From: Thiodiazotropha sp040506775 | Lineage (GTDB): Bacteria > Pseudomonadota > Gammaproteobacteria > Chromatiales > Chromatiaceae | Assembly (NCBI GenBank): GCA_040506775.1 | Contig: JBEVWC010000005.1 | Span: forward strand, 1-64,000 | Direction of reading: 5' to 3' | Length of the DNA stretch: 64,000 bases | Shown: piece by piece, positions 7,601 through 13,813 of the stretch | Numbering within the stretch: position 1 is the stretch's first letter | Layout: every line of letters starts with the position of its first letter | Translations under genes and position numbers: made by a program | Notes under the pieces: model-generated | The model's database searches: none | Told to the model about the DNA's origin: nothing | What the model saw: only the letters and a program-made list of their open reading frames with translations

Positions 7601-9969
7601 AGGAGGGCTACGAGCGCGGCATCCACGATCAGGATGTGGCGAAACTCCTCTTTGCCCTGCTGGAGATGTATCAAAGCGCTGGTTTGTTGCGTTACAGTCC
7701 GCGCAGCCGGGCGTTGGCGCTGCTCTATTGTCAGGTCAATCGCGAAGATTCGGAACAGTTCCAGAGAAAGGCCTGGTCCGAACTTGCCCGCAGTCTCTCT
7801 CAGCTGGAGCGCAGCTTCAACGTGGCCGATGCGTTCGTCAATCTGCGCCGCGAGCTGGCGGCCGCGCTGGCGGATTTTTCCCACCGGAGCGGACTGCCCT
7901 TCGAGGACCAGGAGGCGGGACTTGCTGCGGAATATCTCTCCCTCGAACTGGCCAAGCCGAAGCTGTTATTCGAGGTCAGTAACGACGCGGTGCAACTCGC
8001 CGAGCGGTTGCGCCAACAGATGAAGTCGATCCATCACGAGACAGCCTTTACTCAGACCCTACAGCGACTTGCAGATGATATCGGTCGCGGCTGGCAGCTG
8101 GCCGCCTCCTGGGTCGACGGTCTACTGAGCTTCCAACCGACCACCGAGGAGGATTTCGTGCGCGACGAGGCGGTCGCTCTGATACTGTTGGGCGACCGTC
8201 TGCCGCTGCAGGTACAGAACGTGCCTTTGCGGCAGAGCGTCTCCAGCCTGCTGGGCGATCACGGGCTCATACAGAACCAGAAGATGACCCTGGTGTTGCC
8301 TGAGTTTCTCGCTCGTCTCCACCGCCATGCCAGCGTCACGGTGCCCGCCTTCGAAGCCTTCAAACGCCGACGCAGCGAAGTTGTGGAAAAGGCCCGTAAG
8401 CAGTTGCGGCTCGAGGACTTCAAGGCGCGTCCGCTCTCCTCCTTCGTACGCAACCGGCTGATCAACGAGGTGTACCTGCCGATCATCGGCGACAATCTTG
8501 CGAAGCAGCTCGGCACGGTCGGCGAGGACAAGCGAACCGATCAGATGGGTCTGCTTCTGCTGATCTCCCCGCCCGGTTACGGAAAGACTACTCTGATGGA
8601 GTACATCGCCAACCGCATGGGTCTGATCTTCATGAAGATCAACTGCCCATCTCTGGGCCATGAGGTGACCTCTCTCGATCCCGCTCAGGCCCCCAACGCC
8701 ACCGCGCGACAGGAGCTGGAGAAGCTCAATCTCGGACTGGAGATGGCCAACAACGTGATGCTCTATCTGGATGACATCCAGCATACCCACCCCGAGTTTC
8801 TGCAGAAGTTCATCTCTCTGAGCGACGGCACCCGACGTATTGAGGGTGTCTGGAAGGGCGAGCCGAAGACCCACGACCTGCGCGGCAAGAAGTTCTGCGT
8901 CGTGATGGCGGGCAACCCCTATACCGAATCCGGGGAGGTGTTCAAGATTCCCGATATGTTGGCCAATCGGGCCGATATCTATAATCTGGGCGATGTGCTG
9001 AGCGGCCGCGAAGAGGCTTTCTCACTCAGCTACATCGAAAATTCACTGACCTCCAATCCCGCCCTGTCGCCACTGGCGACCCGCGACATGGAGGATGTCT
9101 ACCGCTTCATCCGCCTGGCCAAAGGCGAGCATGTTGCGGACACCGATTTCAGTCATCCCTACAGCGGCGCTGAGCGCAACGAAATCGTCGGTGTACTGCA
9201 AAGGCTTTTCAGAGTGCAGCAGACCGTTATGCGGGTGAATCGTCAATACATCGAATCGGCGGCCCAGGCTGACAAATATCGCACCGAGCCACCCTTCAAG
9301 CTGCAGGGAAGCTACCGCAACATGAATAAGCTGGCGGAAAAAGTCAGCGCCGTCATGAACGATGCGGAACTCAATGCTTTGTTGCAGGACCACTACGTAG
9401 GCGAAGCACAAACCCTCACCAGCGGCGCGGAGGAGAATCTGCTGAAACTCACCGAACTGAATGGCTCACTGAGTGAAGACCAGGGTTTGCGTTGGGAGAA
9501 GATCAAGGCCGATTTCGCGCGTATCCAGAGTATGGGCGGTGAAGGCGCCGACTCGGTAACCCGAATCGCCAACCAGATAGCGCAGGTCTCCAGCGGTCTC
9601 GGTTCGATCGAGAAATCATTGGTTCGTCTGCACGAAGCCCAGCCTTTCGAGACGCTCAATGAAGAACTGCGTTTACTGGTGGAGCAGCTGAGGTTGGCCG
9701 AGCTGAATGTCGAGGTCATCAACAAACCCGTACCCGGTATGGATAAGGTGCTTAATGTCATGGGTGATGCGATTACCCAATCCCTGTTACCGGTGGTCGC
9801 CGCGATGGAGCACAAGCTGAAACTGGATCATGACATCTGGGAGCGGGTGAAATTGCTGGGCGATCAGATCGGTAATCTTGAGCGAGCCCTGCACAAGAGC
9901 GAAAAGAGTAAGCGTCGTGTCATCGTTTCGAAAAGCAAGGCGGCGGACGATGAGTCATCGCCCTTGTGA
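4681..9969 (+). CDS. Giant (1762-aa) AAA ATPase of the PspA/flotillin cluster
   Basis: Residues 1 to about 480 form a beta-rich domain. From memory this corresponds to DUF3686, found in proteins labelled DNA repair ATPase. Long helical/coiled regions follow (about 500-870), then a mixed region and an AAA core: Walker A GYGKTT at 1299-1304, Walker B LYLDD at 1361-1365, and a sensor-1-like VVMAGNP near 1410. The end (about 1570-1750) is again coiled coil. There is no signal peptide or transmembrane segment, so it is cytosolic or peripheral. AGGAG precedes the ATG at 4681. The DNA repair label is not supported by anything visible here; the company of PspA, flotillin and a membrane protease argues for remodelling of membrane-bound assemblies (inference). 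Confidence 0.8.
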   Translation: MTDAVESIENKELERAVAEGGAYEVIRKRLLEQAERLGVSATALNQARLEEFGASSLELIGRVRVHTENNCIARDIALLDNSLLFGYNVFIGLRKETQVGDVFGLYRLIVTDEGYEIEARPLAGTFLDDPGFMRDFQELYTYYKATRLSKLLVANQHLYATFQIGDKLSDIKVFRWSIANDGSVRYLDNRGERSLPVAPRYDFEWKVCDRESFIQGRHPHIGIHDEVFVDNLKGTLTFKIENNTENGLGIYEEAVEDKNQSLADAAVHYARLGGLIVIKVLPYREEQWRYFVFDTKLKRVSRIDAIGEACLQLPEDHGLIFPGGYYLESGEHKFFDEDIRGMQFERMVRSPNGEDVLYRFYEPHSGRVAISIYNLIRKDLQSPLIGHGFARFDDGVAMLFNTESEEPTRNHPMQVWRTPFYSDDHVPAENHGNSLLGKVGNAELVRAVSELYSVIHSIREQRPSTLLYEELIKQCGAILDGYYWIDKVEAGAIGELVRLIRETAELVLDEFEKVQSIQQRANQSLREAEQHQRDLIREINRRDYRKPDDHVVGLKGINLQRGHLMTLREMRYIDLAAIDRLDAELVGAQERLANRTVEFLQREDAFEAYTQVINEILAEAEKQETVAELKPRQQRLDEIGEGLDLLSEMLNSLAVDDTTVRTDILANLSSVYAQLNQAKAQLRNRIKSIGSRESVAEFGAQFTLFSQSVINALGLAITPEKCDEQLSKLLVQMEEFESKFSDQDQFLNDIIAKREEVYEIFEAHKQNLLDERQRRIHNLTTAAERLLEGIEKRTRSMQSQDEINAYFAADTMVNKVRALSANLRELGDAVRADDLDSRLKSAKEHSVRAQRDKQDLFEEGGSVIKLGRHRFSISAQATDLTLVPRDEGLAFHLTGTDYFEPLQDEKLMSLQDYWAQSLPSENGQVYRGEYLAYQLLRAAERGESDLSLSLLMEQRRDEDQLTATVRKYMAPRYQEGYERGIHDQDVAKLLFALLEMYQSAGLLRYSPRSRALALLYCQVNREDSEQFQRKAWSELARSLSQLERSFNVADAFVNLRRELAAALADFSHRSGLPFEDQEAGLAAEYLSLELAKPKLLFEVSNDAVQLAERLRQQMKSIHHETAFTQTLQRLADDIGRGWQLAASWVDGLLSFQPTTEEDFVRDEAVALILLGDRLPLQVQNVPLRQSVSSLLGDHGLIQNQKMTLVLPEFLARLHRHASVTVPAFEAFKRRRSEVVEKARKQLRLEDFKARPLSSFVRNRLINEVYLPIIGDNLAKQLGTVGEDKRTDQMGLLLLISPPGYGKTTLMEYIANRMGLIFMKINCPSLGHEVTSLDPAQAPNATARQELEKLNLGLEMANNVMLYLDDIQHTHPEFLQKFISLSDGTRRIEGVWKGEPKTHDLRGKKFCVVMAGNPYTESGEVFKIPDMLANRADIYNLGDVLSGREEAFSLSYIENSLTSNPALSPLATRDMEDVYRFIRLAKGEHVADTDFSHPYSGAERNEIVGVLQRLFRVQQTVMRVNRQYIESAAQADKYRTEPPFKLQGSYRNMNKLAEKVSAVMNDAELNALLQDHYVGEAQTLTSGAEENLLKLTELNGSLSEDQGLRWEKIKADFARIQSMGGEGADSVTRIANQIAQVSSGLGSIEKSLVRLHEAQPFETLNEELRLLVEQLRLAELNVEVINKPVPGMDKVLNVMGDAITQSLLPVVAAMEHKLKLDHDIWERVKLLGDQIGNLERALHKSEKSKRRVIVSKSKAADDESSPL

Positions 9970-10607
9970 GTTCCGGCAAGGCGGTATTCCTCGTTGAACT
10001 GACGCTGGTGCTGCTGCTGAAAGCCGTGCCGCTGCTGCATCTGCCCTTCGACTGGTTTCAGACCTTTTTTCATGAACTGTCCCACGGTATTGCGGCTTTG
10101 CTGACCGGCGGCAGAATTCAGAGCATTGAGATTGCCGCCGATGGTTCCGGTCGATGCACGACCCTGGGCGGGATATCGCAACTGATCCTCTTCAGCGGAT
10201 ATACGGGAAGCAGTTTATGGGGGTTATTGAGTTATCTGTCCGTCTCTGCGAAAAGCGCCAAAACAATTGCTTTATCACTGGGCGCAGGCGTGGTTCTGGT
10301 CGGCGTGCTCTGGGTAAGGGATTGGCAGACCGTACTGATACTGATCACCATCACGGCTCTGTTTTTATTCGCCTATCGATTCGGTAACAGGAAGCTGACA
10401 CAGCATTTCGTAGCGTTTACCGGTCTATATGTAGTTGTGGAGTCCTTGCGCGCGCCGTTTTATCTTGTGGATGGCCAGAGCGTCGGTGACGGCGGCATGT
10501 TGGCGCGATTAACCGGTGTGCCGGAGTTTGTGTGGATCGGGATCTGGGCTCTGATCGCGCTGGGTGCGCTTGTGCTTCTCTATACTGGCGTGTTTGGGAG
10601 GCGCTGA
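9966..10607 (+). CDS. Membrane M50-type metalloprotease
   Basis: A 213-aa polytopic membrane protein carrying the zinc-protease motif HELSH at residues 36-40 in its first hydrophobic region. A later GDGGML segment near residue 172 could supply the third metal ligand. This matches the short M50B-type site-2 protease family rather than RseP, since no PDZ domain is present. It starts with GTG overlapping the stop of the ATPase by four bases (GTGA), so translation is coupled. Its stop lies two bases from the convergent xerC stop. As the last gene of a stress cluster it may cleave a membrane-bound signal or partner (inference). Confidence 0.75.
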   Translation: MSSGKAVFLVELTLVLLLKAVPLLHLPFDWFQTFFHELSHGIAALLTGGRIQSIEIAADGSGRCTTLGGISQLILFSGYTGSSLWGLLSYLSVSAKSAKTIALSLGAGVVLVGVLWVRDWQTVLILITITALFLFAYRFGNRKLTQHFVAFTGLYVVVESLRAPFYLVDGQSVGDGGMLARLTGVPEFVWIGIWALIALGALVLLYTGVFGRR

Positions 10608-10609
10608 CC

Positions 10610-11536
10610 TCAGGTGTTTTTCTTTCGCTTTGCCCGGGGATGGGCCTTGTCATACACCTCGGCCAGATGCTGGAAGTCCAGGTGGGTATAGATCTGGGTG
10701 GTGCTGATGTTGGCGTGTCCCAGCAGTTCCTGGACCGCGCGCAGGTCGCCGGAGGACTCCAGAAGATGGGTGGCGAAGGAGTGGCGCAACAGGTGCGGAT
10801 GGATATTGCGCGGAGCACCCTGGCGCACTGACCAGTCATGCAGCTGTTTCTGCACCGTGGAGCGGCTGATGCGCTTGCCGCGCACGCCGACGAACAGGGC
10901 CGGTTCATCCGGTCCCGCCAGTTCGTGACGCACCGTCAGCCAGCGTTGAATTGCCTCCCGGGCCTGTCTGCCCACCGGCACCAGACGGGATTTGTTGCCC
11001 TTGCCGGTGACCGCCACCATCTGTTCCTGCAGATCAACCTGCCCCAGATCCAGGGCGATGAGTTCCGCGAGTCGCAGACCCGATGAGTAGAACAACTCCA
11101 TGATCGCCCGGTCGCGCAGTGACAGGGTGTCGGTGGCATCGATGTCGAGCAGTTGTCCGATCTGGTCCGCGTCCAGGGTGACCGGCAGCTTGCGCCGCAC
11201 CTTGGGTGCGCGTACACCCAGCGCGGGGTTGGCCTGTGCCAGTTCCTCACGGATCAGAAAATTGAACAGGGCACGCAGGCTGGAGAGTTCCCGGTGCAGG
11301 CTTTTCGGCGACATGCCCTGGCGGTGGCGTTGGGCGATGTAGTGGCGTACCTGGTCCTGGGTCAGGTGGGTCCAGTCCTGAATCGCGTGTTCACTGAGCC
11401 AGTTGCGGGCTGCCCTCAGATCACGGGCATAACTCTCCCGGGTATGCGGTGAAAGACGGCGCTCATGGGCCAGATAGTCGAGAAACCGGTCGAGCCGGGT
11501 CTGCAGACTGTCGGGTTGTGTCGGGTGGTTGTCCAT
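10610..11536 (-). CDS. xerC: Tyrosine recombinase XerC
   Basis: The 308-aa protein has the N-terminal SAM-like core-binding domain (about 10-95) and a C-terminal catalytic domain. All catalytic residues can be placed: Arg155 (SGLRLAEL), Lys179 (TGKGNKSR), His248 and Arg251 (HPHLLRH), His274 (LGHAN) and the nucleophile Tyr283 (QIYTHLD). XerC with XerD resolves chromosome dimers at dif during division. The gene order dapF, DUF484, xerC is the usual gammaproteobacterial one, which supports XerC over XerD or an integrase. Unusually, about 600 bp of repeat-bearing sequence separates it from DUF484. Confidence 0.93.
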   Translation of the reverse strand: MDNHPTQPDSLQTRLDRFLDYLAHERRLSPHTRESYARDLRAARNWLSEHAIQDWTHLTQDQVRHYIAQRHRQGMSPKSLHRELSSLRALFNFLIREELAQANPALGVRAPKVRRKLPVTLDADQIGQLLDIDATDTLSLRDRAIMELFYSSGLRLAELIALDLGQVDLQEQMVAVTGKGNKSRLVPVGRQAREAIQRWLTVRHELAGPDEPALFVGVRGKRISRSTVQKQLHDWSVRQGAPRNIHPHLLRHSFATHLLESSGDLRAVQELLGHANISTTQIYTHLDFQHLAEVYDKAHPRAKRKKNT

Positions 11537-12143
11537 CCGCTCTCTCTAGTGAAGTGCCTCATTCTATTAACTCAAGTTTCGGAGTTCAAATCTAGCGCGA
11601 GAATACACATATCTTATTGAATAATAATGTGAATATATCCATGGCTTGGTAAAATATTTGTGTTCTATATCAAACAATAAAACTTATTGAATGGCATGCA
11701 TTAGGAATGAAAAATGTGGTAACTGGACACCCTCCCACGATCATTCGCATAACCGATGGCTTTAACCACGAAGGACACGAAGAGCACGAACGATCAGACG
11801 AGCAATCATCTCATTGCGTAGCTTTTGGCATTGAAATCCATGAACACGCTGCTTCGTGAACTTCGTGCTCTTCGTGGTAAAAATTAGTCTTGGCTACTGC
11901 CCTGAATAGGCACTGTCGTCGTCCGGACCCATATACCCTGTACGTGGGGCATTTGTGATCGTGTTTACTCGAATGAAATCCGCTCTGAACTCCGAAACTT
12001 GAGCTATTGACCCGACGACATACTTAGTTGTCGGGTTAGCAATACCCGATTATAGCGTGCCGCCTTGGCTTGGAACCGGTGCGGGCTTTATAAACGCACA
12101 TTAGTATGAAGCACTACACGGGCCCGTTGGAGAGCCCCGCCGC
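11537..12143. other. 607-bp non-coding spacer between DUF484 and xerC
   Basis: No convincing gene on either strand. The left part (about 11590-11720) is much richer in A+T than its surroundings. It contains the inverted-repeat element at 11571-12003 and a small hairpin with 7-bp arms ACCCGAC/GTCGGGT at 12010-12036. A promoter for xerC would have to lie here, since the usual translational coupling to DUF484 is broken. No clear -35/-10 pair was found. Confidence 0.6.
11571..12003. repeat. 433-bp element bounded by 18-bp perfect inverted repeats
   Basis: CTCAAGTTTCGGAGTTCA at 11571-11588 returns as its exact complement at 11986-12003. Inside is a second, imperfect inverted pair: an ACCACGAAGGACACGAAG-type stretch at about 11765-11791 and its near-complement at about 11856-11880. 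This CACGAAG-rich motif is familiar as an intergenic repeat in several gammaproteobacteria. There is no open reading frame, so it could be a non-autonomous mobile element (MITE-like) or a relic. No target-site duplication is obvious. Confidence 0.5.
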
Positions 12144-12839
12144 TCAGAGCCCCGGAAGGGAAACCGCCTGCAGGGTGCGGCTGATGATCTGCCCCAGGCG
12201 GGAGAGGAATTCTGTGCCATGGTCCGCTGCGAAGCGGTGCGGATCCCGGCTGCCGATGGCCAGCAGGCCGAGCACGCCTTCGCTTTTCAGTGGGATCAGC
12301 GCGGTGGAGGCGATATGGTACCCCTCGGCGCCGAATACATAGTCGAGCTGGTGCTGGTCCATGGGTCCGCAGATGGGGCTGTTCTGGTTGAAGAAGGCCT
12401 CGAAGCGGGCGGTCTGTTCATCCACCCCGTCCCGGTTGGTCTCGTCGAACAGGCTGGGGGAGAAGAGTCTCAGTTCCACCGCGTCGGCCTTGAAATCGTC
12501 GTGCAGTTCGTCTTCCAGGGCGTTGAGCACCTCTTCGAAGGTCGCCGCATCGATCAGTTCCAGGGTCAGGCGGTGCATGCGTTCCTGCAGCTGGTCGTTG
12601 TTGCGCGCCACTTCGACCAGCTCCGCCAGTTTCTGCTGACTGTCTCGCAACTGACCGCGCAGGGTGTCCACTTGACGTTCAATGAGCGAAACCGCCGCAC
12701 CGCTCTCATGGGGGATCTCGAGCCGGGCGAGCAGATCGGAATGGCGGATCAGGAAATCCGGGTGGTCGGTGAGATACTCCACTACCAGGCGCTCGATCTC
12801 ACGATCTTCGAGAGTGCCGTTCGGGGCTTTCTGGGTCAT
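12144..12839 (-). CDS. DUF484 family protein
   Basis: The 231-aa protein starts with the family's helical region (EREIERLV-type, then YLTDHPDFLIRHSDLLARLEIPH). A coiled-coil linker (about 55-90) and a GAF-like domain (about 95-225) follow. DUF484 proteins are conserved between dapF and xerC in gammaproteobacteria; their molecular function is not established. The ATG overlaps the dapF stop by four bases (ATGA), so it is translated from the same message. Confidence 0.88.
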   Translation of the reverse strand: MTQKAPNGTLEDREIERLVVEYLTDHPDFLIRHSDLLARLEIPHESGAAVSLIERQVDTLRGQLRDSQQKLAELVEVARNNDQLQERMHRLTLELIDAATFEEVLNALEDELHDDFKADAVELRLFSPSLFDETNRDGVDEQTARFEAFFNQNSPICGPMDQHQLDYVFGAEGYHIASTALIPLKSEGVLGLLAIGSRDPHRFAADHGTEFLSRLGQIISRTLQAVSLPGL

Positions 12840-13666
12840 AGCTCAATGGTTCCTTGAAACACGGTTTGCGCGGGACCGCTCAGGAGTACGGAATGGCCCT
12901 CTCCCGGCCACTTTATCACAAGATCGCCACCGCGTAGATGTACGGTCACGGTCTCCTCGAGGCGTCCCAGCAGGCGTCCCGCGACCACTGCGGCACAGGC
13001 TCCACTGCCGCATGCGAGGGTCTCACCGGTCCCCCGTTCGAAGACCCTCAGACGGATCTCCCGGGGATTCAGCACCTGCATGAAACCCACGTTGACCCGC
13101 TCGGGAAAACGCGGGTGGTTTTCGATCGCGGGGCCCAGATGCGCCACAGGGGCCTGGTCCACGTCATCCACCATCAGTACCGCGTGGGGATTGCCCATGG
13201 AGAGGCTGCTGAGATTGACCGTTTCACCCGCCACCTCCAGTGGGTAGCGGGTGGCCCGCTGCGCCGCATCAAACGGGATCTGCGCGGGCTCGAAGCGGGG
13301 AGGACCCATGTCGACCTCGATTTGTCCGGATTCGAGTTCCCGCAGTTCGATCAGCCCCCCGCTCGTGGTGACCCGCAGTACGGGCTTGTCGCTCAAGCCC
13401 TGCTCATGCACGAAGCGTACGAAGCAGCGGGCGCCGTTACCGCAGGCACCGGCATCGGAGCCGTCTGCATTGATGATGCGATAGTGAAAATCGGTATCCC
13501 TCTGACGGGGCGGCTCGACCAGCAGAATCTGATCACAGCCCACCCCGAAGCGGCGGTCGGCGAGGTGCCGACACAGTTCCGGGTCGAGGGGGACATCCTG
13601 GCGAACACCATCTATGACCACAAAGTCGTTACCCGCCCCATGCATTTTCGTGAAGCGAAGTTTCAT
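12836..13666 (-). CDS. dapF: Diaminopimelate epimerase
   Basis: DapF converts LL- to meso-diaminopimelate for lysine and peptidoglycan synthesis in the cytosol. The 276-aa protein begins MKLRFTKMHGAGNDF, the family signature. The two catalytic cysteines are Cys75 in GACGNGARC and Cys219 in ETLACGSGAC. A longer in-frame extension upstream is rejected because that DNA encodes lptM in another frame and the dapF ATG overlaps its stop as ATGA. lysA, which often lies between lptM and dapF, is absent here. Confidence 0.95.
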   Translation of the reverse strand: MKLRFTKMHGAGNDFVVIDGVRQDVPLDPELCRHLADRRFGVGCDQILLVEPPRQRDTDFHYRIINADGSDAGACGNGARCFVRFVHEQGLSDKPVLRVTTSGGLIELRELESGQIEVDMGPPRFEPAQIPFDAAQRATRYPLEVAGETVNLSSLSMGNPHAVLMVDDVDQAPVAHLGPAIENHPRFPERVNVGFMQVLNPREIRLRVFERGTGETLACGSGACAAVVAGRLLGRLEETVTVHLRGGDLVIKWPGEGHSVLLSGPAQTVFQGTIEL

Positions 13667-13791
13667 GAGATGTGTTCGTGGAATGGTGTGCGTGTGTCCA
13701 CTGAGGCCGGCCTGAGCGGTCCCTTCTGTCCACAGGCGCAAAGGCTCAGGCACAGCAGGCTGATGGTGATGAGGATTCTCCAGGGTCTCAT
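13663..13791 (-). CDS. lptM: LptM-like small lipoprotein (YifL family)
   Basis: A 42-aa protein. After MRPWR it has a hydrophobic stretch ending in a lipobox-like LCAC (lipidated Cys20), followed by GQKGPLRP, the strongly conserved start of mature LptM. LptM assists oxidative maturation of the LptDE lipopolysaccharide translocon at the outer membrane. It is normally encoded just before lysA/dapF, as here for dapF, which it overlaps by four bases. Cys at the -2 lipobox position is slightly unusual. No strong ribosome binding site is visible; the gene lies 22 bp after the YfhO-like gene. Confidence 0.8.
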   Translation of the reverse strand: MRPWRILITISLLCLSLCACGQKGPLRPASVDTRTPFHEHIS

Positions 13792-13813
13792 GACAGGGGC
13801 CGGGTAAGTTCGC

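Noticed and set aside
4681..9969. SMC-like or phage-defence ATPase
   Set aside because: No SMC hinge, no signature motif of ABC-type ATPases and no nuclease or toxin partner; the core is AAA-type and the partners are membrane-stress proteins.
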